A stretch of 64,000 bases of DNA, from the NCBI RefSeq assembly GCF_041260155.1, contig NC_091933.1:28402933-28466932 (forward strand), in the 5' to 3' direction. The position numbers were made by a program, and so were the translations under genes. The notes beneath the pieces were generated by a model, which saw only the letters and a program-made list of their open reading frames with translations, had not been told where the DNA came from and did no database searches. Below, piece after piece: positions 38,867-51,530 of the stretch (position 1 is the stretch's first letter; every line of letters starts with the position of its first letter). Origin of the DNA: Ptychodera flava (Eukaryota > Hemichordata > Enteropneusta > Ptychoderidae).

Positions 38867-39013
38867 GGCTTAGTCATCTCATTGACAATGAACTCTTGAT
38901 GACCTTTCCTTCAGTGAAGGTGAACTGTTGACTTTTTCTTTACTGGTGTCCTTGTTCAAAGATCTCTCATTGATATAAGGGGATCGGTGTTTTTTCAACT
39001 GCCTGATTTACTG
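38867..39013 (-). other. Probable 5' UTR part of exon 1 of SLC26 A
   Basis: A good acceptor, TTTTACTTGCAG, ends at 39014 on the minus strand, making 38867-39013 the untranslated start of the first coding exon. An in-frame TAA lies just before the ATG, so translation cannot extend upstream. The acceptor is predicted by eye only. Confidence 0.45.
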
Positions 39014-40172
39014 CAAGTAAAACTGAGAAATACAAAACAAACAGACATATTTAGATTTACAAAATCACGTTCACCATATGTTCTGAATGTATTTACAAAA
39101 ACACAGCAAAGATTTGTGAAAATGTGAGTGGTGTTTGAACAGTGGCAATATGACAGGCTGCGGCACATTAACAAAGCTGTGTGCACACTGCATTTTGAGC
39201 AGTATGTACCAGTGTGGGTTGGATGAAGCTCTTTGCTAATTCCCTTACAACTGAGCAATTCACTAATGAGTTTGATGTCCTACATGTTTCTGTTGCCTGA
39301 TGCAACCAGACTGTTATGTAAAAAATGAAAAAATCAGCGTATCTACTTTGATAAAATGGTAATTTATCAAATCCAGTGAATTCTACAGTGTTGGAAGGGT
39401 ACGTGGCTTCTCTGTGTTGACTTTTCAAACGATTTCCCTCGGCGTTTTTTAGCAACCAATAATTGAAAGACAGCAGTTATGTTAAATTTTCCAGCCAAAG
39501 CAAAGACATTGTAAGACATTGCATGGCTAACATATCAGAATGCACTTTTGGGCCAAGAATGATGTCATGTACAGGTTTGATGTACTGATGTACATGAAGA
39601 AATTCTTACACTGACTTCATAGAGTTCAGAAACCAGCGATGGAATACATAGGCACGGCCTGATATGTCTCACTGTGGTAGCAAAAACATAAACAACCTGT
39701 AGCAAAGCCATTAGTCAAGTTGGTCTCAGACCACATTCATTGACCAAAGACAAGTAAATTTGCTGTCTTATTGGTAAATGGAACATGGGATAAAAGCTGA
39801 AAGGACTACCACAACAAAAAAAAACAGTGTGTAGGACTTCTTCAACTGAAACACACTGTGTAATACCATGGATACCGACCATGGAGATTATGAAATATAG
39901 AATGGGTTGACATCCTTGAACACAGCACAGCTGTGGTATCAACTGCTGTGAAAGGATTGTGGTTATTTCGACAAGATATGTACATGCACTGAAATCACAG
40001 ACAGTGGAGTGAAACTGTCTATGTTGAAATCAACAGATTATTTTTCTGCAGAATATACACAATATGGTGTTGCATGCAATGGTAAAGAGTAGACGATACA
40101 GAATAGCTTGGTTCAATTTATACTGACTGATTGGAATGACTACAGAATCCAGTATATTCTACTGTCACTCAC

Positions 40173-40281
40173 CTTCTAAACCTTGGTATTAGCTGCAGAG
40201 GCCACCGTGAAAGCATCCGTACTTATAGCCTTGGTTATGCAATTGTCGGGAGGAAAGCGTTCCACCTCTTCCTGCTCTGGG
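40173..40281 (-). other. Candidate noncoding leader exon of SLC26 A
   Basis: A 109-bp segment is bounded by an acceptor (CATTCCAG at 40282-40289) and a strong donor (GTGAGTGACAG). One frame is open for 34 codons to a TAG, beginning P-E-Q-E-E-V-E-R-F. It could be a leader exon, an exon of an alternative transcript, or chance. Confidence 0.35.
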
Positions 40282-42042
40282 CTGGAATGATATGATACAG
40301 AAAAACTTTTGAGCATATATTGTACCTTAAGTGCCGTTCATGGTACTGGGTCCATAGTGTAATTAGGGAAAGCTGCCAAAAGATTGCACATGTCCCATAA
40401 AGCTATCATGTGATTCTAGGATGGGACATTAGTCAACCAGTGACATGACTATTACCTTACAGCCCTGCTGTAGAGGAGGCTTTCAAATTGTCTAACCTAC
40501 TTTGAAACTGTAATTTACAAGAATTAAACTGTGCCTAGGTATTTACAAAGTACAGTGAAAATAACCAATTTGTTGAAAAGGGAATTAACAAGTTTTCCCT
40601 GGGCAAAAATCAAACTATAAAATGACTATTAAAGGCCGATCTTGTGGAACAAGGTTTCAATGTGATAAATTAATGTTGCTTGAAGATCTGCCCAATGTAA
40701 AACACAACGTCAGAACAAAAAGGAACTGGTTCAACTTTCTTGTCCTAAAAGTCTCCTTTCTGATATCATGATTATATCAATTTGTCACACAGGCCAGGTA
40801 TTTGGGTACCCATCTTGGGTTAATTTGTTTCACCTTTGTACACCAATTTATATCACAATACACATTTGCATCAACCAATCACAGAAGTCCCTGGTAGATT
40901 ATCTTTGCAAAAACGTATTTTATATCAATAATAAGAATTTCCATTACAATATCAATAACAGTATTGGTCAGTGGCCTGCTCACATACAACCAATCAGCTC
41001 GTCTTACACTCATATACCGTGAAACATTGTCATCTCTTGCTCAACTCCACCAGACAGACATCGAGACAAATTTTGTCCCATATCACGGGACAAAGGTGCT
41101 GTCCTAGGACTCTATGTTAGTGCAAATGATGTATTATCTGAGAGTTCGGTCAAGTCACGTCGTTTTATATCTTACAAAATGTTGAGATATATATATACTC
41201 AGTTTGACACACCTTCAGCATAGCTAACATAGCCAGAAGAGATAATCTTGGTATCTCCAGAAATGCTTTGTGCTGATGAGGAAAAAACTTTTCAAGTACG
41301 GCTTGAGATAGGTTGATACTCATTATATTGTACATCAACATTATTTCAGTTAATGACTAATTTGAAGGGGGAAGCAGTCTGCTTTTCTTATCCTCAAAGG
41401 AACATCGCCAAACACACTGATCATTGTCCTTTGACTTTAACCAAATTAATTATACCCACACAAAGATCACATAGTACATTTTCCTGGGTACAGGACATGT
41501 GTCTGGACAGGCCACTTTTCAAAGTCTTGTGACTGAGAAACCCTATGGAAGCTTAGCATCTTTCAACTCTGTACATCAAAACAAAATCTGCTAGGCCTAT
41601 CAGTTTATCAGGACCAGTATCTTTGAACAATGGTGTGAACCGATCACAATTTCACTTGTAAACCTACTTTAATGCAAGATATGCACTTGGGGTGAACCAA
41701 TTAATTTCTGAGAGAGACTTACACTTGAGTTAAAAACAACTGCTGCTGCCATATTTGGGGGGGGGGGGGGATGAGGCAGGTATTGATGACTCTGCAGTAG
41801 AGAGGGACAGACACTGTCATTATTAACCTTGGAAACAAACGCTCTCATGATGGCATATCCCCTAGGGTATGTGCCTAGTTTGTGCCGGTAACCACTTATC
41901 ACATAGGTTGTAACTCCTAGATGTAACTGAGAGAATTAGCATGAGAAACAAGCTTACTTCATTTTAAAGGTGTTATGTATATCATTTTTGACAGTGTGTT
42001 CGTGTGAGTATGCATGTACATTTGATGACCCTCTATCTCTGT

Positions 42043-42044
<2 letters not shown>

Positions 42045-42132
<88 letters not shown>
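42045..42132. repeat. (TA)n array
   Basis: About 88 bp of near-perfect TA repeats in the spacer upstream of SLC26 A exon 1. A shorter TA run follows at 42272-42308. Confidence 0.95.
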
Positions 42133-42139
<7 letters not shown>

Positions 42140-42264
42140 ACATTATAAAAATGTAAGTTTATATGTAAACTTACAAATTTTATATATATGTATATATATG
42201 TATATATTATATGAAATATAAAAAATTAAAATTTGAATGTTTATATACATAAACTTACAAATTA

Positions 42265-42310
<46 letters not shown>

Positions 42311-42445
42311 CAAACATTCTCATATACTCCTGCTCTTCCTACATATACATATAAAATATGAAAATCTAAAATTTATAATACATAGTATATAATTTGTATA
42401 TAAATTTCAGACTTGATAATATATAATACATAAATAATTTTGGAA

Positions 42446-42551
<106 letters not shown>

Positions 42552-43565
42552 TCCCTAAGTGGTGTATGGTCACTGTGAGTGTGTAACCAACAGATATATG
42601 ACTGTGAGTGGTATGTGTCAGATACCATGGACTGACTGACTGACTCTTAAATAAAAATCTGTTGTCAGAATTCAGCTCGGAAAGAGAGTGGATGCCGGAT
42701 GTTGACATGTTCTGTGTGACCTTGATTAACGGATTCCATCCACACACAGGACATACTTTTGCGTCACATGAGTTGCGCAGGCACAGTGTAAACGACTTGT
42801 CAGTTCCGTATTTCTTCAGTATCAGTTGACAGCTGTATCACATAAAATATTTACATGCGAATATATCTGAAATATTTGTACGGCACTAAGGGTATAGATC
42901 ACGCACTGCAAAACCAAAGATGTTATCATTTGTGCAATTTCTACCGCAAGTGTCAAACTTGAACTATTTCTTTCGAGATTTCTCTCTTCAGTAGAGGGTG
43001 TATTTCACATTTTCAGTGTCTATTTATGCACACGCAGTTATTTATGTTTATCAGATAGATAACACACATTGTCCTTCACAGTGGTGAGAGATTTCTGCTA
43101 CCAAGAGGCCGTATGGACGATATTGCTTGCCAGTGTCATGCACTACGGCCATGTCCTTTCGATCGTGATGTCGTTTTCCAAGCATGTCCCACTGCCCTGT
43201 TTGTGGGTCAACGGCCCGGCTGATACGCCGTCAGTTCCTTTTGTGTCGAATCGTGCACAACGATCAACGAACATGTGGTAATTCCCGGCGATGACACGAT
43301 TTAAAATGGCTGAAAATAAAAACTGTGGAAGAAAACACATAGAATTCTTGACATATAGAAACTGCGTTTGACTGGGCACACTAACTTTCTTGATTTTAGC
43401 GAATGCACATTTAAGCGCGTTACCAAAGCTCGATATCATATGGCGAAATGAGCTCATATATCTGTATCCGTTCGGCCCGTCCACTTTCTATGTAGCACTA
43501 ATAAACCCGCATATAATTTTAAAGTTTCTCACAAAATATTACATCAGGTAATCCGAATAACTTAC

Positions 43566-43670
43566 ATGGTAACTATAGCTATGTCGCGACGGAGGTACTT
43601 GTGTCTTTTAGTCGTTAAGTCGTGATTCCAGCGTCGTATTATGATTGAGGGAAGAGCTTGTGTTTTATAC
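43566..43670 (-). promoter_or_regulatory. Candidate promoter and first noncoding exon of SLC26 A
   Basis: On the minus strand a TATAAAAC box (about 43662-43669) is followed about 25-30 bp later by TCAATC, an initiator-like word near 43640, and then by a strong donor (GTAAGTTATT, 43556-43565). This defines a possible 75-bp first exon at 43566-43640. The surroundings are richer in CpG than the flanks. It is about 4.7 kb upstream of the start codon. All of this is inferred from motifs. Confidence 0.35.
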
Positions 43671-46600
43671 GTTTGCTGTCTGCTTGTCATCTGCTGGTAC
43701 ATGTGTGACGCCGCTAGAGCGCTGACTCCAGACGATATCACAGCGCCCTCTTGAGTTAGAACATGTAACTTATGTGCCCCGAAACTACTTATGTGCACCG
43801 AAACTGAGTCAGAGTTCTCTATATATGTATTTACTGATGCAGCATTGCAGCAGCAACCGAGCATGTTGCAATCAACTGACGATTGCAATAGCATCACATC
43901 ACAATCACTTGTGGTTCGATACACATTTGTAATGCATCACAGTCGCCAGTTTTCTAAAATTCCGATCTGCGCCCACGCGCTCGAGCCACAGACGTGTTTA
44001 AACGCCTTAGAAAAATTCTTCTTAGGCGTATTATTTATTTAGCCGTGTGAACATGTGACATTTGCATAAAATGAAATACGAAACAAAAGAATTACAAGAT
44101 TGAAAAACTTCACAAGAAAGAGATGAAATAAGCCATCTCAAAATCACATTTTTTAAACTTTCATCAGCTCATTAAAGAAATTTGCAGTAATATGCGCAAA
44201 TGAATCATCGGAACAAGACGACATGTATTTGAAGAAGGACATCTTGTCAAAATGTTTCAGCTGAGCCTGAATATAAAAACAGAATTACATATATACAGGT
44301 GCACCTTGACAAATCATGATACAATGAAATTCATGTCCAACGTCACTTTTGCATAAAAGTTCAAAGTCTAAGATGTCTGAGGATAGGCCTATTCTTGTAA
44401 TGACCGACTTCAACTGGGAAAATATGATTTTAAATTCTTGATTTTGTTAATGCTATTCTATCAAAAGGATTTTGAACAAGAGACAGATACTTCTCATATT
44501 TGAAAACAGTTTTAATCTTACAAAAAATATGTATATACACACGTATGGTGTATGTACACGCGTCTAAGGGGCGCGTAGGCGCAGAGCAGTATTTTAGAAA
44601 ACTGGTTTGCTATTTACCCCAAAGTAGAAAGAATGCACGTGATTTCGATGTCATATGAGCATGTGAGCACGTCACTTCCTTTCAAAGGAACAATTTGATT
44701 TTTCCACTCATAGAGGTCAGTGACATGCGCAGACTTCGAAGAGGAAATTGTGGGCACAGCACAGAATCGTAGTCATGTCTCTACATATCAGATATTGGCA
44801 ACATAATTTATCTTCCTTTTCTGTATGCCATGGTTTCATGGTGACTAGCTTTAAGTTAGTGTTCACCTTTCAACAATTACTAGGGCTGTAATGTCAAACC
44901 ATGCAGCATAGACAAACATACTTCTTTGTATTTAATATAAACTACAGCAGATCATTTACGGCAAGGGATTGCTTAATTTGAAAAAAAATCATATGCTGCA
45001 TTTCTTAGTTTTTTTCATATACTAATTAAACTTTCCTTTCTTTTGAATAATTTGACTTTTTTACAAAATTAACTCTGTTATCAAAACCTTCTTGTACATT
45101 ATAAGTGACGAAGTAGATTTCTTGCGTTTGAAAATATTAATTTCCGATCTCTGAGAAGTATCACGCGAAGACACAACGCGTATAAAGTTTTTAAAAGACC
45201 ATTTTCAAACACTGAAAATCTAGATCGAAGGGAAATTAGTGATCTAGGGGCACTGTGGCAGTGTCTGTAGAGAGAAATTACAAATAAATATGTTCACGCG
45301 TACTTGCAAGCTTAAACTATGAATTATTCTATGAAAAACATATTCAAACTTTATTTAGGGTTTCGGCTGACGAAGTTGAAGGCCGTAGCAGATGCATTTC
45401 AATATCGGATAGGACGAGAGGAGTATCTTAAGTTCCTCTATTTAAACTATTCCACCATCTCATAGGAGACGATATATGGTTGAACGACTTGAAACATTTA
45501 TCTATGGACAATATTGGTGATAGGCCCCTTTGAAGTGTTTTGTGATGCAAACTTAAAACTGATGATCGAGGTGGTGTTGAAAAGTTCCTCTTTTTATGCC
45601 TGTTATCATTTGTTGTAGAGGACAGCGCCACCACAGGTCAATTCCTTTTAACATGCCGCCTGGGAAATTTATCTGTAGGCTAGCCTGTGTTGTTAACACA
45701 CTTCATTTAATTTCGGTGCTCAAAAGTATATGAAAACATATTACTGACAACTAGCCGCGCTGTCGCATACTAATAAAGAATTTGACGGGAAAAGTAACAG
45801 TTTACAGTTCTCAAAGTTTGATCCCAGCGAGTGGTTCTTCTGTCCATGGCAAGTGTAAGCAAATACCATTGTTCCATTGTGTACTGTGATAAACGACACC
45901 ACAGATAAACTGCGTCGGTAGTAAAAAAAATCAGCAAGTAATATCCTCAGAAATGTAAGCCGCCTGCTTATACAGATTTCTGATCTTCATAACTCTGAAA
46001 ATCCTTTCACGGGATATCAATGAGGGCATGGAATGAAACTCTAGCAATCAGGCCCAGCATGCATTTCGCACCAGTATGTCTCTATGGGAATCGATGTTGC
46101 TTTTAAAAGTCGTCAGAACTGCGCTCAAGGTCGTGTGGGACCCATGTGACCAATGTAAACACTGTATCCAAGGTACAATGATGATTGATGAAAGTTAAAA
46201 CATGTCTGTCATAATCTACATCATAATTTAAATGTTGCAGCTATGATGATAAGATGCATCTAGATGTCGTGCACGAAATACATTGTTTGTAAACAAGAAA
46301 CACGCACAGGCGCAGTTCCGACGACTGTTTTCCTTTAAATAGCTTTTCTATTAACTTGAAATGTTGTTCGCTCATGGAACACATTTGTCCATCAGAAATA
46401 TCCCTTCATTGATTTTTATTTCAAGCGCAAATAACATCTACATGTGTTCAAACTCTTTGACTCTACAGGCCAGATAATGATGTACAATAATGTAAAAAAT
46501 CCAGTGAACCACATGAGAAGCTGTTACTTCGAACGATAACATTTTCAATAAATTTATAGAAGAAAACTTGTTATTCATTAAAAACATTTGCATTTGACAT

Positions 46601-46856
46601 GTTTGTAATACCAAACTGACTGCACTAAATCGCCATAACACGCAAATAGGTTAAGCATAATTTTCTCTGATGTAAAATGCAATATCTGTATCTTGTCATA
46701 AACTTTGACTATTTGGAACTTTAAACAAAGTTATCTAACAGAAAACATCCAAATTTTAAAATAGTCAAAGGGCTTTCAGCAAAACATAACGAAGAAAAGA
46801 AATTGCCGTAAAAATTTAATACACTGATACATATTATGAATTTTAATGTCAATCAA

Positions 46857-47173
46857 GGTAGTTTGCGCCTCGAATTAAATGGAAAGACTTACACTTTTTC
46901 TGAAACTTTTCTATCCATTCGTTTTCAAAATCAAGAAGCATGTGAGTAGTCACAGTGCGAATTGTAGCACCAGAGAAAAACTCTAACATAAAGACATGTG
47001 AAAGTTAAAATGACCGACGTCGACCAGGAAAATTAAACTTTCGACTTTCATGAAAAGAAGTCGACGAAAACGTTGTTTACTTCTACAACCTCAATATGAG
47101 CCCACAAGAGGTAGACAAAAATATTGTAAAACATTTGAGAGCTCGAATATCAGTCCCCGAGGCGCATTCTACC
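46857..47173. mobile_element. GGTAG/TTAA small element, intergenic copy
   Basis: A 317-bp element with GGTAGTTTGCGCCTCG on the left and CGAGGCGCATTCTACC on the right, a near-perfect 16-bp terminal inverted repeat. It is followed by TTAA (47174-47177) and preceded by TCAA, one mismatch from TTAA. This is the clearest definition of the family's ends. TTAA targets are known for the Kolobok and piggyBac superfamilies; which one applies here is inference. Confidence 0.85.
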
Positions 47174-47447
47174 TTAACTGAACTTTACAAGCGTGCTGCT
47201 AAACAACAAATTTACGTTGCTATAATTCATCCATTTTAAAGAGTGTTCTATCATCTGACTTTAAAGCGCAATTTTTGTTAATTACCCTTCTTTAATAAAG
47301 ATAAATTTCATAACAGATATATTACCTTACTAAATAAAGGATACATTTCGCAACATATATGGAGTAAAACATATAAATTCAGAAAAGTAGTATAACTGAA
47401 CTATAACCCTTTAAAAGATATATAAGCCTCCTATATTTGGTAAAATG

Positions 47448-50400
47448 TTGAAGGTTTTTGAACATTTGCTAAAAATTTTGAAGGTTTTGGAACACTGCAT
47501 TTTTCAAATACGTCTTTTAACATGAAACCCTTGGCATAACGCTGTAACGCACCCAGGAATTCAGACAATATGCTAGTTTACAACCACTATACAGTTTAAC
47601 GTAAAGTAAATACAACATTTCATATGAAAAATTAGCCCCCAAAATAACAAAGGTCTAAAGTAGTGCCTTAGTATAGGAACCGAGTTTAAAAGAGCTTTCA
47701 TAACTTTCCCGATCAAAATTTGGATTGAAGCATAGTGTGCAGATAATGGGCATCGATTTCACAGATGAATGTATGGCCAGCTTTGTATGATTTGGTACGT
47801 GATTGTCATACCTGGATGTAACAGCTGGGCAGACACTGGGTACCAGAAAATTATATTTTATCAAGTAAAACAAACTTAAAGCGTATTTTATAACAACTTG
47901 TGGCCTCAGTAGTGGTTATTCAAGTAGAAAAAATGCCCAGAGTATTTTTCCTTGATAGTGAAAAATCTCAATATTAATCCCACAATGCTTTGTAGCACAT
48001 AGGGTGTTTAATCTTTATCCCAAAGAAACACAAAGATCGGAACAAATTCATGATGGATTAGTGAATGTATTCAACTTATCATGACAATTGGTTTTGTTTT
48101 TGCAATCTTTGAAAACAGTATCTACAGCGAGATCATGAAGTAATATTTTTGACGAAATGTCACACGAACCACCATCATGTTTCGTTCCCTCGAACTCAAA
48201 CCTAGGCTTTTACAAGTACTGATGAAAATAACAAGGCAAATATTGCCATAATTCCAAAACAAACTGACAAAAGTGTTTTGGAGCAATTAAAATATGCCAC
48301 TATTATTGTTTGTCACAACGTTCTCTCATACCCTGGAAAAATTAAAGCATTGAAACATTCCCAGTCAGTCATCAAAATCCATCGAAATTATCTTTCCTTT
48401 TAATGAAGTCACCCTGCCTATTTCCCGTAAAACATTTTTCAATACACAATACGAAATATATTGAACCAAATATTATGTATGGTCTTGAGGTATAGGGAAG
48501 TACATATCCATCATATTTACATCAGATTTTTATCACCCAAACAATGCTGGTACGAATAATTACGTTTTCAAGATTTCGAGATCTACTGCACCTTTATTCT
48601 TTAGACTAGGTATACTGGATGTCTATAAACTTCATAAATTACTTCTGGGAAAATTCATGTTTGATTTGCATCATAAAAATATACCCATACCTCATATACC
48701 ACATAATTTGAGTGATTACTTTAGATTAGCTGATCATTGCTATGACACTCGATTTAAACTAGGTCAAAACTTGCCTTTACCGAAAGCACGTACAACTGCA
48801 GGACAGTTTGCAATTTCATATATGGGTGCCAAAGTCTGGAACAGCCTACCCAATATTGTCAAACAAAGTGCAACAAGAAATTTATTTATAAACTCATTAA
48901 GACAGCATCTCTTAAGTGAATACCAAGATGTGTGAATGTTTATCTATTTTTTTTTCATTTAAAATATAGAATTTTGATTAACAATTGACATAATTAGCCC
49001 TTTAAAACAAATATTGCAATGTAAATTTCATGAAAATGGGGCCAGGCTCGATTAGCTCTGAGCTATTATTCCTGGCTCCAACTTGCCTTTTTCCTCGTCA
49101 TTGTATACTTTGTATACCTTGTATACTTACTTATATTTGGAATTGGCAATAAAGTAAAGATTTTTCCAAATACACATTAAACGCATTTGAATTACCGCTA
49201 TTTTATAGTGTAGTCCCTGTTTTGAAATTTAAAATCAAACTATACTACATTGGGTGTCATTTTATGAAAACTATATCCCTTAAATATCATTTTTTCCAAT
49301 TTGAATACAAGTGTCATACAAATGCTTTTGTAAAACCTTTATTTTATTAAATGCTTACTGTTTTGAAGTTTAAAGTCAATGGCTTTCCTAATCTTGAGTG
49401 ATCGTGTCACTCTGTATATAGATTATGATCATGTTGACAGCTATCACGGGGATTCACACCTTTGTCTCCGAATTTCATGCATTAGAAGTTTAATATTCGA
49501 CGTAAGCTCTCTGCGTTGATGCCAGGAAGCAAAAAGTGTTTAATCCAAAATTTCATTTTAGAAGGTTTGTTTCCTGTACCTGGTAAAACATTGAAGTTCT
49601 TGGAACATGTTTGATTCCTGTTGAAGGTCTTGGAACTTTGTGCATTTTTCAAAAATAAGTTTTCTAACTGAAAGCCGTAGCATAACCCTGTAAAGATACG
49701 TGACTGGGCAGCTAGGAATTCAGAAAGTATGCTTGTGACAACCAATATATAACTTGCCGTTAGTGAATACATATACAATACAAGTACTGATGAAAAGAAC
49801 AAGGCAAATATTGCCATATATCCAAAACAAGCTGACAAAAGTATGTGTCGAGCAATTAAAACACCATAATGTTTTTCACAAAATCCTATTATACCCTAGA
49901 AATGTAAAGGACTGAAACACTCCAAAGTCATCACAGAAATCCATCGAACTTGTATTTCTTGTTAGTTGGTCTTCAATAAACTTCCCTGGATGCCTTTCTA
50001 TTTCCCGTAGATGTCATGTTTTCAATATAAAATACAAAACACAAATAGAATGCCTTTGAAATACCCTTATTTAAAATCTACTCCCTGTTACCATCCTGTT
50101 TTTGAACTAATGCGACACTATGAAAAGAGATCGCGTTGACAACAATGATTGAAATCAGAAATTTGCCGCCGAATGTCATCCGTTAGAAGCTTATTTTTAG
50201 ACGAAAGTACTCTGTGTCCAGAACAGAAAGTGAAAAAATTTCATGTTCAAAATTTTAAATTCATTTCTTGAGCTATTATAAGATATGTTATTCTCCTAGA
50301 TTTAGTTAAATGTTGAAGATCTTTCATCATGTTAAATTGTTCGGTAAAATATTGAAAGTAAAGAAACATTATAAATTTATATGTATACTAAAAAGTCGAA

Positions 50401-50720
50401 GGCCCTTGAACTTTGTAAATCTCTATATTCAGTAAAGTGTTGAAGGTCGTGGAACATAATGAATTGTTTGTACAAACGTTGAAGGTAAAGGAACATTATA
50501 AATTTTTATATTTGCTAAAATATTAACAGTCTTGGAATATTGTAAATTTCTATATTTAGTACAATTTTGAAGGTCTTTGAATATTTGCATTTTTCGAATA
50601 CATTTTCATCCTGAAAGTCTTTGCATCGCCTATGTAATTAAATATATACGATTGTGCAGGTACGAATATTCAGACAATATGCTACTAAAATTGCTATACA
50701 GCTTGCTACCTAATCGGAAA
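47448..50720. repeat. Degenerate tandem array of roughly 1-kb units, about 2.5 copies
   Basis: Three kinds of blocks recur in order. One carries TTGAAGGT(C/T)TTGGAAC and AATTCAGACAATATGCTA (about 47448-47620, 49580-49778, 50310-50710). One carries ACAAGTACTGATGAAAA and AACAAGGCAAATATTGCC (about 48214-48450, 49779-50050). One carries a TTAGAAG...TTTAATATTCGACG-type sequence (about 49180-49570, 50060-50300). The LINE fragment at 48455-49160 lies between units. Identity is moderate, so the array is old. Its last block abuts the 3' end of SLC26 B. Confidence 0.6.
48455..49160 (+). mobile_element. LINE 3' fragment (end of ORF2 and 3' UTR)
   Basis: The plus strand encodes the region after the reverse-transcriptase core: a YGLEV stretch, QIFITQTMLVRIITFSRFRD, then ILDVYKLHKLLLGKF and DTRFKLGQNLPLPKARTTAG, ending GAKVWNSLPNIVKQSATRNL and FINSLRQHLL. 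The R/N-x-P...G...V/I-W-N-x-L-P pattern is typical of LINE ORF2 C termini. At least one stop interrupts the upstream part. A 3' UTR with GGCTCGATTAGCTCTGAGCT and a final CAATAAAGTAAAG follow. The element is heavily 5' truncated, as usual for LINE insertions, and inactive. Clade not determined. Confidence 0.75.
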
Positions 50721-50803
50721 AAGTCATACAGACATCCATGATACACCAAGGTGTGTGTATGTGTCTGAGTGTTCGAAGAAAATGCAAGAGATTCACAGTG
50801 TCA

Positions 50804-50929
50804 CTAGAATGAAGTACCAAGTTCAATTCCGTTGGCTAGTGTCCCATCCACTTGAGCAGAGACTCCTCGTTCTTGTATAACAGTATGGCTGTGTGTTCGA
50901 GTCATTCCATCAGTGTCTCCGACGAGTAC
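50804..50929 (-). CDS. SLC26: SLC26 copy B, last coding exon
   Basis: Encodes [20 protein letters not shown] and a tail ending I-E-L-G-T-S-F, then TAG. T-S-F keeps a class I PDZ-ligand shape but with a terminal Phe instead of the Leu of copy A. Confidence 0.88.
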   Translation of the reverse strand, partial: VLVGDTDGMTRTHSHTVIQERGVSAQVDGTLANGIELGTSF

Positions 50930-51482
50930 CTGTGTGCAAGATTGGGGAAATATTATTTAATGAAGAATATAGGTGTACTTTGTTCAAAGTTGGTTGGAGA
51001 ATTAGAAACCCTCTGCCGTTTTCGTGCTAAGACATGAAGAACACATATATATGTCTACTAGGTGAGTACATTTTATTTGTGGCTCCATCGTATTGATGAC
51101 AAAGTTAACGCCAATGGTAGAGCACCACTGCAACAAAGCATGACTGGACTCATGTACATCGTAAGTTTGTGCAAAACACTACAATATGAAAGTTATTGAC
51201 CAACACTAGTGAGTGAAACTAGCATGTTGAACACTGCCAGATTTGACAAGATTCAACTAGAATATTTCTTGCTGGCCACTACTTGAAGAAGGTAGGCCCT
51301 AATCATTGCATAATGTGACGTACATGTTCAACACTGAATGCGTCTTTACCTCATTTAGATCACTTTCGTTGATTGCATAGAGAACAGCATCATGTATAGT
51401 GGGAAACAAATGACCTTGACCTGACAGGTTAACTTGAGAGTAAAATTCTGACTTTGAGATAGTCTCTCGAACACGGGCTATA

Positions 51483-51530
<48 letters not shown>

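Larger units (their letters stand above)
43671..50803. other. Spacer between SLC26 copies: repeats, no supported gene
   Basis: The 7-kb interval from the candidate promoter of copy A to the stop codon of copy B contains a GGTAG element (46857-47173), a degenerate tandem array (about 47448-50720) and a LINE fragment (48455-49160). The part 43700-46850 shows nothing recognisable on either strand. The 3' UTR of copy B should occupy the right end. Confidence 0.55.

Noticed and set aside
43143-43484. 113-codon minus-strand frame upstream of SLC26 A
   Set aside because: No domain or homology recognised, and an overlapping plus-strand frame is equally open; probably chance.
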